Assembly: GCA_002721105.1 (NCBI GenBank)
Contig: PBJL01000034.1
Location: forward strand, 1 to 24,404
From: Acidiferrobacteraceae bacterium
GTDB taxonomy: Bacteria; Pseudomonadota; Gammaproteobacteria; Arenicellales; UBA868
Length of the DNA: 24,404 bases
Reading direction: 5' to 3'
Shown here: one piece after another, positions 1 through 7,986 of the stretch
How the letters are laid out: every line of letters begins with the position of its first letter
How positions within the stretch are numbered: position 1 is the stretch's first letter
Position numbers and translations under genes: made by a program
Notes under the pieces: generated by a model
What the model was told of the DNA's origin: nothing
The model's database searches: none
What the model saw: only the letters and a program-made list of their open reading frames with translations

Positions 1-672
1 CATCCAGAGACCAATGGGCCACATCCCGTGGTTTTATTCCTGATGGATGCGCCAGGAAAGCGGGAGGAACTGCATGACATGGCAAGGCGTATCAGTGCGA
101 CTGGTTATTACGTGATGTTGCCCAACTTGTATTATCGAGATGTGCCGTCTTTTACGGTGCACCGTGAAGATCCGGGTAGCCGTGAATATATGTTCAGCTT
201 GATGGCTAATTTAACCAATGCGTTAGTAGCAACGGATGCTGCCACGATGATTGAGCATGCAGCCTCTGATAGCGCTGCCGACGCAAGCTGCGTAGGTGTG
301 ACGGGATATTGCATGAGCGGGCCATTTGCCCTTTGGATTGCGGCCGAATTCCCTGAGATTGTGAAATCAGCCGCATCGATCCATGGAGTGCGTCTAGCAG
401 TTGACGCCGAAGATTCGCCTCATACCCGCGCTGCAGACATGGCAGGGGAGATTCTGGTGATGTCGGCTGAGCACGATGACTATGTTGATCGAGCGCATTA
501 TGATCGGTTGGTTGCGTCGTTTGAAAGTGCCGGTACCAAGGCGCATTGCGAGTGGGTTGAGGACGCTCATCATGGCTTTGTTTTCCCGGAGCGCGCACTT
601 TTCCACAAGATGGCCGCTGAACGGCATTGGGAATTACTGCATGACCTTTTTGATCGCACTCTGAAGACCTAA
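1..672 (+). CDS. Dienelactone hydrolase family protein, 5'-truncated by the window edge
   Basis: The reading frame is open from base 1 through the stop at 672. The in-frame GTG at 28 lies inside the conserved fold, so I treat the gene as starting upstream of the window. It shows the dienelactone hydrolase signature of an alpha/beta hydrolase: a nucleophile elbow GYCMSG with the Cys codon at 310-312, an acidic stretch EHDDYVD (codons from 469) and DAHHGF with the His codon at 571. This fits a Cys-Asp-His triad. Family members are cytosolic hydrolases of dienelactones or related esters; the true substrate here cannot be told. It has no obvious link to the sugar genes that follow after a 347-base gap, so it probably marks flanking chromosome. 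Family assignment is firm, specific function is not. Confidence 0.88.
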   Translation, partial: HPETNGPHPVVLFLMDAPGKREELHDMARRISATGYYVMLPNLYYRDVPSFTVHREDPGSREYMFSLMANLTNALVATDAATMIEHAASDSAADASCVGVTGYCMSGPFALWIAAEFPEIVKSAASIHGVRLAVDAEDSPHTRAADMAGEILVMSAEHDDYVDRAHYDRLVASFESAGTKAHCEWVEDAHHGFVFPERALFHKMAAERHWELLHDLFDRTLKT

Positions 673-1019
673 TTGGGAGTGCGAAGCGGTTCGATCATCA
701 TAGTGTTAGGTGGTTGGTCAGTCCTGTGTCCTTCGGCGATATGGTCTTTTGATCACAGAATGAGCGGTTGTTCTTTTGTGCTAGATGCTTTGAGAAATGT
801 AAAACGCACCTGCTATTAGTCCGTCACTTGCCAACTGGTATAGTCTTAGTAACATCGAATATCTATAGTGGTATATTCATAATTCAAGGTCAGGGTAGCT
901 TGGCACCCTTTACAGTTCACGATGATTTTGGATGCTGCAACTACTTAACTGAGTCAAACACATTGGTAGGTGGTGATTTTGTCGTTAAGTCTGATAAATA
1001 AATACGGCTGTACACAGCA
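673..1019. other. Gene-free spacer before pseB
   Basis: These 347 bases separate the hydrolase from pseB. Short open frames exist on both strands but resemble nothing I recognise, and the longest minus-strand one runs antisense into pseB. The stretch is AT-rich around 855-890 and could hold the pseB promoter, but I see no well-spaced -35/-10 pair. No JUMPstart/ops-like element was found. Confidence 0.5.
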
Positions 1020-2030
1020 ATGTTAGGTGACAAATCCGTCTTAATCACCGGCGGTACGGGTAGTCTCGGCCAAGCGCTGGTAAAGGAAATTCTCCGCAGA
1101 TGGCCTGCAATAAAACGGGTGGTAGTGTTTAGTCGTGATGAGTTAAAGCAATACGACATGAGGCAGAAGTTTCCTGAAGCCGAATTTCCTTCACTACGGT
1201 TTTTTCTTGGAGATGTGCGAGATATCCAACGACTTCGCAGAGCGTTTAATCGTGTTGATGTGGTGATACATGCTGCTGCGCTTAAACAAGTTCCAGCGGC
1301 CGAATACAATCCGGTTGAGTTTATTCGTACTAATGTGATGGGCGCCGAAAATGTGGTTGAGGCTGCGATGGACACGGGGGTAGAAACGATCGTGGCACTC
1401 TCTACGGATAAAGCCGCGGCACCGGTTAATCTGTATGGCGCCACAAAACTATGTAGCGACAAGTTGTTTGTGGCCGCTAGATCCTATGCGGGATCTGCTC
1501 TCCGTTGTGTCGTTGTACGCTACGGTAATGTTATGGGGTCTAGAGGTTCCGTTGTTCCTTTCTTTCTGGAAAAGGCAAAGACTGGTGTGCTTCCCATCAC
1601 GCATCCTGATATGACACGTTTCAATATCACCCTTGGCGAAGGAGTCGATTTGGTTTTATGGGCTATTGAAAATACACAAGGTGGGGAGATCATGGTCCCG
1701 AAAATACCTTCATATCGGGTGACAGATTTGGCAAAAGCAATTGACCCTGGCTGTCGACAAGAAATTGTTGGCGTGCGGCCAGGAGAGAAAATTCATGAGG
1801 AAATGCTTACTGTCACTGATGGTCGCTCAACTATTGACCTTGGGAAATACTTTGCTGTCCTCCCAGATGCGAGCACAGATATTATCGAGCACTACAAGAA
1901 CCGATACGGAGCGAAACTGGCTCGGCCGGGGTTTTCTTATAATTCGAGAGACAACGATCTATTTCTTTCGGTTAGTCAGTTACGTGCTCTCATTCAAAAA
2001 CATGTTGGGTGTGAATTAGTGGTGGGTTAA
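1020..2030 (+). CDS. pseB: UDP-N-acetylglucosamine 4,6-dehydratase (inverting), PseB/FlaA1 family
   Basis: First enzyme of pseudaminic acid synthesis: it converts UDP-GlcNAc to UDP-2-acetamido-2,6-dideoxy-beta-L-arabino-hexos-4-ulose in the cytosol. The 336 residues are a full-length extended short-chain dehydrogenase. The N-terminal NADP site TGGTGSLG is at residues 10-17. STDKAA begins at 128 and gives the Asp130-Lys131 pair that inverting dehydratases use, and YGATK at 139-143 carries Tyr139 and Lys143. RYGNVMGSRGSVVPFF at about 167-182 is also typical of PseB/FlaA1. The ATG at 1020 matches the usual N-terminus (short leader before the Rossmann strand), although no strong ribosome binding site precedes it. 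pseC follows after 15 bases, so the two are surely cotranscribed. RmlB/CapD-type dehydratases are the alternative; the PseB-like length and the pseC neighbour argue against them. Confidence 0.95.
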   Translation: MLGDKSVLITGGTGSLGQALVKEILRRWPAIKRVVVFSRDELKQYDMRQKFPEAEFPSLRFFLGDVRDIQRLRRAFNRVDVVIHAAALKQVPAAEYNPVEFIRTNVMGAENVVEAAMDTGVETIVALSTDKAAAPVNLYGATKLCSDKLFVAARSYAGSALRCVVVRYGNVMGSRGSVVPFFLEKAKTGVLPITHPDMTRFNITLGEGVDLVLWAIENTQGGEIMVPKIPSYRVTDLAKAIDPGCRQEIVGVRPGEKIHEEMLTVTDGRSTIDLGKYFAVLPDASTDIIEHYKNRYGAKLARPGFSYNSRDNDLFLSVSQLRALIQKHVGCELVVG

Positions 2031-2045
2031 TTCTCCAGCGATTAC

Positions 2046-3185
2046 GTGATTTCTTACGGACGACAATCAATATCAGCAGCTGATATAGAGGCAGTTGTTA
2101 AGGTTCTGCAATCAGATTACCTCACGCAGGGGCCCGCAGTTCCAGCTTTTGAGAATAAGTTGGCCAGCATAAGTAGTGCGAAACACGCAGTCGCTGTCAA
2201 CTCGGCCACTAGCGCATTACACATTGCTTGTCTGGCACTAGAAGTTGGGCCTGGAGATACGGTATGGACTAGCCCTACCACTTTTGTCGCATCCGCTAAT
2301 TGCGCGCGCTACTGTGGCGCATCTGTGGATTTTGTAGATATTGATCCGGACACATGGTGTTTGAGTCCGGTTTACCTAGCGGAGAAACTCAAGCTACATC
2401 AAGAGCGAAAATTGCCGTTACCAAAGGTTGTTGTTGCGGTGCATCTATGTGGGCAGTCCTGCGACATGGAATCAATAGCCGCTTTAGCAACGCAATATGG
2501 ATTCAGAATAATTGAAGACGCATCCCATGCACTTGGAGGGCGTTATCATGAAGCTCCAGTGGGCAATTGCTCATATAGCGATATTGCGGTTCTTAGTTTT
2601 CACCCAGTAAAGATGATTACCACAGGCGAAGGTGGCGCGGCTCTAACTAACAACGAAGACCTGTATCGTTCCATGGCTCGCTTGCGAAGCCATGGTATTA
2701 CTCGTGACGTTGATCAGTTGACTTGCAAATCTCCGGGACCGTGGTATTACGAGCAATTAGATCTTGGTTTCAATTATCGAATGACGGACTTGCAAGCTGC
2801 CCTTGGCGCAAGTCAACTTACCCGTCTTGAGCAATTCTTGAAAACCCGCAATGAATTGGCAAAACGGTACGACTTGTTATTGACTGATTCATCATTTACG
2901 ACTCAAAAAATCCCAGATAATGTACAGTCGTCTCATCATCTATACGTTGTTAGAGTCAGTGTTGATCGACGTGACACGGTGTGTGAGCATTTGCGAGACG
3001 CTGGGATTTCAAGCAGCCTTCACTATTTCCCAGTTCACCTCCAACCGTATTATAGAAAACTAGGATTTTCGGACGGTATGTACCCGGAGGCGGAGCGCTA
3101 CGCACTGGAAGCAATTACTTTGCCATTGTTTCCACAGCTAACTCATGCCAGCCAAGATAAGGTCATAAGGGTTTTGTGTCGCTGA
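2046..3185 (+). CDS. pseC: UDP-4-amino-4,6-dideoxy-N-acetyl-beta-L-altrosamine transaminase, PseC
   Basis: Second step of the pseudaminic acid pathway: PLP- and glutamate-dependent amination of the PseB product at C4. The 379 residues form a DegT/DnrJ/EryC1-fold aminotransferase. Visible family marks are VNSATSALHIACLAL from 51, IIEDASHALGG from 155 with the ring-nitrogen-binding Asp158, and SFHPVKMITTGEGG from 184 with the PLP-binding Lys189. The FHPVK(M)ITTGEGG form is typical of PseC. YRMTDLQAALG further on is the usual subunit-contact region. The start is a GTG at 2046; an N-terminus beginning ISYGRQSI is normal for PseC. It lies 15 bases behind pseB. The next gene is convergent, 314 bases away, so this looks like a two-gene transcript separated from the rest of the pse genes, which sit 6 kb away on the other strand. 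Confidence 0.94.
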   Translation: MISYGRQSISAADIEAVVKVLQSDYLTQGPAVPAFENKLASISSAKHAVAVNSATSALHIACLALEVGPGDTVWTSPTTFVASANCARYCGASVDFVDIDPDTWCLSPVYLAEKLKLHQERKLPLPKVVVAVHLCGQSCDMESIAALATQYGFRIIEDASHALGGRYHEAPVGNCSYSDIAVLSFHPVKMITTGEGGAALTNNEDLYRSMARLRSHGITRDVDQLTCKSPGPWYYEQLDLGFNYRMTDLQAALGASQLTRLEQFLKTRNELAKRYDLLLTDSSFTTQKIPDNVQSSHHLYVVRVSVDRRDTVCEHLRDAGISSSLHYFPVHLQPYYRKLGFSDGMYPEAERYALEAITLPLFPQLTHASQDKVIRVLCR

Positions 3186-3499
3186 AACGCGACTGCGAGA
3201 TAGAAAACGTAAAACCGTATAGGCGAAGAGATCATTAATATGATCCCATATGAGACAGTATGGAATGTAGCGTTGGTTTTGGTTGTCAGGAGTGGATAAC
3301 TTGCCGGTTATGGCATTTGATTGGTCAGTAACTGCTCGGGCATGGTGGCGACGCGGGTATGATGTAGGAATTAGAACAGGGGTTCTAGTATTTGTATTTA
3401 AGTCGCGAGGAAAGACGGTTATTACAGTTGGTTCGAACTTAGATAGTGCATCGATGCTACGACCGAGTTTTGAAAGATTGACCTGTTTACTGTTTCTAT
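3186..3499. other. Gene-free spacer between convergent pseC and the heptose nucleotidylyltransferase
   Basis: This stretch lies between two converging genes. A 74-codon plus-strand frame from 3283 has no recognisable similarity and I do not call it. The only structure seen is a small hairpin at 3370-3389, listed separately. Confidence 0.5.
3370..3389 (+). terminator. Possible weak terminator hairpin after pseBC
   Basis: TAGAAC (3372-3377) pairs with GTTCTA (3382-3387) around a 4-base loop, extended by one wobble and one A-T pair. A T-rich but interrupted stretch follows (ATTTGTATTTAA). The stem is AT-rich and about 180 bases past the pseC stop, so this is a weak candidate only. Confidence 0.22.
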
Positions 3500-4234
3500 C
3501 TATGTGAAGAAACATTGGGGTAGAGGTGCAAAGTCTTTTTTTTGAACTGTTTGTGCGAACTGGTTGAGCGACTGGAGATCTGTGATGTAGTAATACTGAG
3601 TATGGGTGATATATGCAGTTAGCAAGTGGGCTGTTATAAGATCTGGTAAAATGTGACGCTCAAAAGATACGTTAGTTGTGATTTTCGTGTCCAGTAAGTT
3701 TTTGGGCACATAGAAATACCCAATATCAACGCCATTCAGTAACGAGGAACTGCGTGTTTTGTCGTAACGTAACACTCGTCCATCGGAGGCCACAGCAATA
3801 TTGTTGGCATATCCATATTCACCGGTACCGTCAACATTCGAGAAAACCGTAGTAGATGCCTGGCCACGGTTTCGCCCGGCTTGTTCTAATATCTGATCAA
3901 TTTCAATAGGCCAATAATTGTCTCCGTACATCAGGAGAAAAGTATCATCCAGGAGATGATGCGCATTCAGTAGGCGGCGGCCTGTATCATCGTCCTCAGT
4001 GCCCTGGTGAAAGTCAATATGAAGATTTCTTACATTTTCATATCTTTTTCTGATCAGCTGGCCTTTATATCCGAGTAAGAGCAGTATGTTAGAAAAACCG
4101 GCTATGCGAACTGAGTTAATCAAATAATCTAGAAAAGGAATACCATTAATCGGAGCGATGGGTTTCGGTATTTTTTCAGTAATTGGTCGCAATCGCACTC
4201 CGCGACCGCCTGCTAGTATGACCGCTTGTTTCAT
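3500..4234 (-). CDS. hddC: Sugar-1-phosphate nucleotidylyltransferase, HddC-like (D-glycero-D-manno-heptose 1-phosphate)
   Basis: This is a nucleotidyltransferase of 244 residues that activates a sugar 1-phosphate with an NTP. The N-terminus carries the nucleotide-binding signature LAGGRGVRLRP (7-17) followed by KIPKPIAPINGIPFLDYLI with the substrate-contacting Lys24. YGDNYW at 103-108 contains the metal-binding Asp105. The substrate assignment rests on context: the upstream - strand gene is a phosphoheptose-isomerase-like protein and the neighbouring + gene is an HddA-like heptose kinase. In known pathways HddC makes GDP-D-glycero-alpha-D-manno-heptose. A glucose- or mannose-1-phosphate enzyme is the alternative. 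A run of eight A (T on the + strand, 3536-3543) lies near the C-terminus. The isomerase stop is 271 bases upstream, so cotranscription is possible but not tight. Confidence 0.8.
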   Translation of the reverse strand: MKQAVILAGGRGVRLRPITEKIPKPIAPINGIPFLDYLINSVRIAGFSNILLLLGYKGQLIRKRYENVRNLHIDFHQGTEDDDTGRRLLNAHHLLDDTFLLMYGDNYWPIEIDQILEQAGRNRGQASTTVFSNVDGTGEYGYANNIAVASDGRVLRYDKTRSSSLLNGVDIGYFYVPKNLLDTKITTNVSFERHILPDLITAHLLTAYITHTQYYYITDLQSLNQFAQTVQKKDFAPLPQCFFT

Positions 4235-4505
4235 TGGGATTACTTCACGGTTTCTAGAATTGTTGAGCTAATCGATATTGGAGGGGAGTGATTTATCCAC
4301 ATTGTTTAGACTTCTATATCCTAGCAAGGTTCTTTGAATGGTCATTAGATATCCTGTTGTTCTTTCATAGGAATCTATGACAACTCAAGCTTTGATCAAC
4401 CACTACCGCAGAATGATTCCAAAGCAGACATTCTAATTTAAGAATCTGTGTGAAGATGAGTCTATGACTTTTTTGGAAGGAAACGATATCGAGTTATCGC
4501 AATCC

Positions 4506-5060
4506 TTATTCCTTGTTGCTGGATTGTGCAATGTGATCAACGATTGCCAATAACCAAGTTTGATGCACTGTTTCAACAACATTATAATTCGCGCTATTAA
4601 CCCATAAGTTAATTTCTCCCAGACCACGCAGTGGATTATCATTTTTAAACCCAGTGCAGGTTATGGTGTGCAAGTTCATTGACTGTGACTTTCTAGCACC
4701 GTTAACCATGTTTGGAGATGTACCACTACTGCTGATTAATATAACTGCATCGCCGGCGTCCGCGTAAAAGTGCAATGCCATTGCAACCCAGTCTTCGTAG
4801 CCATAATCGTTAGCAAAGCATGTAAGCAGGCTAGATTCATTGAAGTTAATGGCGCGGATGCCCGCCGCTTTGGTTAGATCAACTGACACGTGACTCGCGA
4901 TGGCAGCGCTTCCACCGTTGCCGATAATAATAACTTTACCGTTATTATTGCTGACGAGTTTCAAGCGCTGAATAATGCTGTGTAAATCAGACTGATCGAT
5001 CTCGCAGACATTTCTATATATCTCAGCAAAGTAATCGGCGATAAATGTATCTGAAGTCAT
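4506..5060 (-). CDS. gmhA: SIS-domain phosphosugar isomerase, GmhA-like (sedoheptulose 7-phosphate isomerase)
   Basis: A single SIS domain of 184 residues, the normal size for GmhA, which converts sedoheptulose 7-phosphate to D-glycero-D-manno-heptose 7-phosphate in the cytosol. Diagnostic parts are the phosphate loop IIGNGGSAAIASHVSVDL (from 45), the second sugar-binding segment ISSSGTSPN (109-117) and ETVHQTWLLAIVDHI (from 163). The last segment holds Glu163, His166 and Gln167 of the GmhA active site and metal site. Neighbouring heptose kinase and nucleotidylyltransferase genes support a role in GDP-heptose synthesis rather than only in LPS core ADP-heptose synthesis. The ATG at 5060 gives a typical N-terminus; no strong ribosome binding site is seen. 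A second copy used for core LPS may exist elsewhere in the genome. Confidence 0.87.
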   Translation of the reverse strand: MTSDTFIADYFAEIYRNVCEIDQSDLHSIIQRLKLVSNNNGKVIIIGNGGSAAIASHVSVDLTKAAGIRAINFNESSLLTCFANDYGYEDWVAMALHFYADAGDAVILISSSGTSPNMVNGARKSQSMNLHTITCTGFKNDNPLRGLGEINLWVNSANYNVVETVHQTWLLAIVDHIAQSSNKE

Positions 5061-5579
5061 AAGGACAATTGATCCAACATTGCAGTTTCCAGAAGTTGCT
5101 AATTTAGATGTCGCGGGATTAGGGTTAGTTTAGCAGTCATGTACAGGCTAGAGAGGAATCGTAACATTTAAATCAACTATCAGATTGAATTATAATTATA
5201 ATGGAGAGGGCTATGAGGCTAGACTGTTTGTGTCGCACTTAAGCCTCACGGCTCATTTACAGCAAAGCCTTCGAAGAAGTTGATAATCAAAGTTTATCGT
5301 TAGAGTCTAGCTTTTTAGATTATTAGTTGGATTACCTGCAAAGGTGAGATAGTAATCATGCTAAGCGATTTTTGCCTAGTATTATAATTGAGAATGCTTT
5401 GTGTGATTCGGGGTGATGCAGCATCATGCCAGTACAGGATTCGTAGTTTTTGACGTGTGTATACGTTACGCTCGATTGGCTTTCGCGGACATCAGCTGGT
5501 GGGGCGTTAGAATCAAATCATTCTGCAGTGATAGCCGCGTGTGTTTGATAGATGTTAATCATTGGGATATGTTCATTAA
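5061..5579. other. Divergent intergenic region of the heptose genes
   Basis: These 519 gene-free bases lie between the divergently transcribed gmhA-like and hddA-like genes, so promoters for both are expected here. Two AT-rich patches with -10-like TATAAT words occur, at 5188-5202 and 5381-5389. No protein-coding frame in it is convincing. Confidence 0.55.
5188..5202. promoter_or_regulatory. AT-rich element with tandem TATAAT words on both strands
   Basis: The sequence AATTATAATTATAAT contains two abutting TATAAT hexamers on the + strand and the matching words on the - strand. Its place between the divergent heptose genes, 130 bases before the isomerase start, suits a -10 region. No good -35 hexamer lies 16-18 bases away on either strand, so promoter function is only a guess. 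Confidence 0.22.
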
Positions 5580-6560
5580 ATGATTATTTCGCGAGTTCCT
5601 CTGAGGGTTAGTTTTGTCGGTGGGGGGACGGATGTGCCTGACTTTTACCGACGTGACAATGGTATGGTTGTCAGCACTACTATCAACAAATATCTGTATG
5701 TTGCAGTGAAAAGACAGTCCGATATCGTCGATCAAAAATACCGCTTAAACTGGAGCCAAGTTGAATTTACAGACACGATAAACGAAATTAAACATCCTAT
5801 CATTCGGGAAACATTTCGCGAGCTTCAGATAGATTTTCCGTGCGAAGTGACGACGTTCTCGGATTTGCCAGGGCATACAGGATTGGGTTCATCAAGTGCT
5901 TTTGGCGTAGGGTTATTGCAGGCGTTGTTTGCCCTGAGAAAAGAAACGAAGAGTAAGAAAGAATTAGCCGAACTGGCTGCGAGAATCGAAATTGACATTC
6001 TTAAACGGCCAATGGGTAAGCAAGACCATTATGCCGCGAGCTTTGGCGGCATGAATGTTTTTACGTTTACTCAAGATGGATCGACATTAGTGGAACCCGT
6101 CATAATTTCTTCAGAGAATAGAGCTGGAATCTTCTCTAGTATGTTGCTGATTTATACAGGAATTCAACGGGATTCAAGTACGGTGCTTCAGTCTCAAATT
6201 GAGGGGATGAAGACAACGTTCCCGATGCTTCAAGAAATGAAACGTATGGTACCAATGTGCCGTCGGGCGTTAGAAATCGGTGATATTAAGAAAATCGGTT
6301 CTATTATTTCTGACAATTGGAACCTTAAGAAGAAGCTAAGCTGTGAGATTTCGACGTCGGACATAAATCAATGGCTGGATAGAGCTAAAGCGGCAGGGGC
6401 GGTAGGTGGAAAGCTGCTTGGTGCAGGAGGGGGGGGGTTTTTACTGATTGTGGCGGAAGAAAACAAACATATTGACGTCGTCAAAGCATTGTCTGCGTTG
6501 ACGCCAGTTGCATGTGACTACGAACCTTTTGGGGCTACAATTACTTATTATGATCATTGA
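5580..6560 (+). CDS. hddA: GHMP-family sugar kinase, HddA-like (D-glycero-D-manno-heptose 7-phosphate kinase)
   Basis: A GHMP kinase of 326 residues. It opens with PLRVSFVGGGTDVPDFY (7-23), typical of the HddA/fucokinase-type branch. It has the ATP-binding loop GLGSSSAFG (101-109), GKQDHYAASFGG (146-157) with the catalytic-region Asp, and a C-terminal GHMP motif GAVGGKLLGAGGGGF. HddA phosphorylates D-glycero-D-manno-heptose 7-phosphate at C1; GmhB would then remove the 7-phosphate and HddC add the nucleotide. No gmhB is present in the window. The ATG at 5580 directly precedes the first strand, as usual. The glycine motif near the C-terminus is encoded by nine consecutive G (6429-6437) followed by five T, a possible slippage site. 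Other GHMP sugar kinases are possible, but the heptose neighbours favour this call. Confidence 0.87.
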   Translation: MIISRVPLRVSFVGGGTDVPDFYRRDNGMVVSTTINKYLYVAVKRQSDIVDQKYRLNWSQVEFTDTINEIKHPIIRETFRELQIDFPCEVTTFSDLPGHTGLGSSSAFGVGLLQALFALRKETKSKKELAELAARIEIDILKRPMGKQDHYAASFGGMNVFTFTQDGSTLVEPVIISSENRAGIFSSMLLIYTGIQRDSSTVLQSQIEGMKTTFPMLQEMKRMVPMCRRALEIGDIKKIGSIISDNWNLKKKLSCEISTSDINQWLDRAKAAGAVGGKLLGAGGGGFLLIVAEENKHIDVVKALSALTPVACDYEPFGATITYYDH

Positions 6561-7073
6561 GATGGTGACTGAGTGCTCAGTAGTGGTTTGAAAGTTATCC
6601 AATGACACGAGAATCACTAGTGTGGCCCCAGATTTCTTTGATTCTAAGCCCTATCTTGTGTGTCTGCCGATAATCCGATGTGGGGTAGACTGTATGGCGA
6701 TGTTGAGGATAATGAAACACCTCAACACCAAAAGGTCAAAATCATTAAATGAAGTCTTAGCTGCGGTAAAGTTATTAGGGGAATGAACGAAATGAGCTCC
6801 GCTGGGTTCGAAAAGAGAAATATTCGTTCGACTAGAGAGATGAATGGTGAGGCGGGTTGCGAGGAAAGTTGTCTACGGTGAGTCCTCATGAATCATAAGC
6901 ATAGGTAAGTTGGCAGATGTCGCCTAGCCCTCTATGAACTCTATTTGGTTAACTCTTTATGAGGTATGACCACTAAAGTAACTACGTTTTCGCACGACCT
7001 ATGTTTCGGATGAGTATAAATTCGTGTTTTGCTTGTGGTTGGTGTTATAAGGTAAAGATCTTGGGTTGATGAA
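6561..7073. other. Gene-free spacer before the E1 alpha/beta pair
   Basis: No recognisable gene is present in these 513 bases. A short inverted repeat, ACTGAG (6568-6573) and CTCAGT (6576-6581), follows the kinase stop but lacks a T-tract. The last 70 bases are AT-rich and presumably hold the promoter of the E1 genes, though no consensus pair is convincing. Confidence 0.5.
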
Positions 7074-7982
7074 ATGGTGGAATTATCTGATGTAGCAAGG
7101 AGACTTATTAAGCTACGTTTGCAAATGATGGTTGTAAACGAAAAATACAAGGCCGCAGAATATAAAATACCAATCCACCTTGCGTTTGGACATGAAGCGA
7201 TAGCAGTTGCAATCGATTTGAGCATGACCGCGGAAGATCAGCTGATATGTTCCCACCGTAATATTCATTACAACCTTGTAAGAGAAAGTAATCTTGGACC
7301 TGTTATGGACGAATATTTTCTCAGGGAAAATGGCCTTGGTCGCGGTTGTTTAGGTTCGATGAATCTTGCTAACCCCACCAAGAAACTTGTGTATTCATCG
7401 AGTATTCTCGGCAACAACTTGCCTGTAGCAACGGGACTTGCTCTCGCTAACGATCTACGTGAATCCTCGGCCGTGACTTTCGCTATTTCGGGCGATGGAG
7501 CGATGGAAGAAGGTGCTTTTTATGAAAGCCTTGTTTTCTTAAGTAGTCAAAACCTGAGAGGTGTGGTTGTTATTGAGAACAACGATTGGTCGTTAGGAAC
7601 ACGAGTAAAAGAGCGGCGCAGACCTATCGATGTCAAACTTCTTAGTCGATCTGTTGGTGTTGATTACATGCGTTTGTCAGGCAACGATTGTGTTACATAT
7701 ACCACCACGTTAAGGGACGTGGTAGCAGGTGTGAGGCAGCGTTGCAGGCCCGCGATTATTGAAGTCGATGTTTCCACGCTTGGTGAATGGATACTCAAAA
7801 ATGATGAACATCCCACAGGAAAAGTCATTAATTATCATGCGGGGCCAGCGCCAACGGTTGTTCTGACAGGCTCGCCAGTTATCGCTAACACAATTGCAGA
7901 TCCTGTCTACGTACTAGAAAAACAACTAGGCTGCAATGCGATAGAAGAAATTGCTTCGGAAATGGCAAAAAAACTAGGCTAA
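7074..7982 (+). CDS. Thiamine-diphosphate-dependent dehydrogenase E1 component, alpha-type subunit
   Basis: The 302 residues match the alpha subunit of two-chain 2-oxo-acid dehydrogenase or acetoin dehydrogenase E1 enzymes. FGHEAIAVA at 38-46 is the equivalent of the conserved G-Q-E-A segment. SHRN at 60-63 is the R-H/R-G-region counterpart. The thiamine diphosphate motif starts with GDGAMEEGAFYE (140-151) and ends with ENN (168-170). The next gene, four bases on, encodes the matching beta subunit, so an alpha2beta2 enzyme is expected. No lipoyl E2 or E3 gene is nearby, so an ordinary oxidative dehydrogenase complex is unlikely from this locus alone. The enzyme may decarboxylate a 2-oxo acid and transfer the resulting aldehyde unit, or act on a sugar; this is inference. 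Substrate unknown. Confidence 0.85.
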   Translation: MVELSDVARRLIKLRLQMMVVNEKYKAAEYKIPIHLAFGHEAIAVAIDLSMTAEDQLICSHRNIHYNLVRESNLGPVMDEYFLRENGLGRGCLGSMNLANPTKKLVYSSSILGNNLPVATGLALANDLRESSAVTFAISGDGAMEEGAFYESLVFLSSQNLRGVVVIENNDWSLGTRVKERRRPIDVKLLSRSVGVDYMRLSGNDCVTYTTTLRDVVAGVRQRCRPAIIEVDVSTLGEWILKNDEHPTGKVINYHAGPAPTVVLTGSPVIANTIADPVYVLEKQLGCNAIEEIASEMAKKLG

Positions 7983-7986
7983 TTTT

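Noticed and set aside
206..598. Minus-strand open frame of 130 codons opposite the hydrolase gene
   Set aside because: Composition is that of an antisense shadow and the + strand frame is a clear dienelactone hydrolase.
900..918. Sigma-54-like TTGGCACCC stretch upstream of pseB
   Set aside because: The -24 GG is present but the -12 element should be GC at fixed spacing and reads AG instead.
941..1462. Minus-strand open frame of 173 codons overlapping pseB
   Set aside because: It is Ser/Thr/Ala-rich without any motif and lies antisense to the conserved Rossmann part of pseB.
3283..3507. Plus-strand frame of 74 codons between pseC and the nucleotidylyltransferase
   Set aside because: No recognisable family, no ribosome binding site, and it overlaps the end of the convergent gene.
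3536..3543. Eight-T run (A8 in the nucleotidylyltransferase) as a second phase-variable tract
   Set aside because: It lies only about a dozen codons from the C-terminus and AT runs of 7-8 recur elsewhere in the window, so it is not distinctive.
5061..5579. JUMPstart/ops antitermination element expected ahead of long glycan operons
   Set aside because: No GGCGGTAGCGT-like sequence was found here or in the other intergenic regions; the closest match is GGCGGTACGGG inside the pseB coding region.
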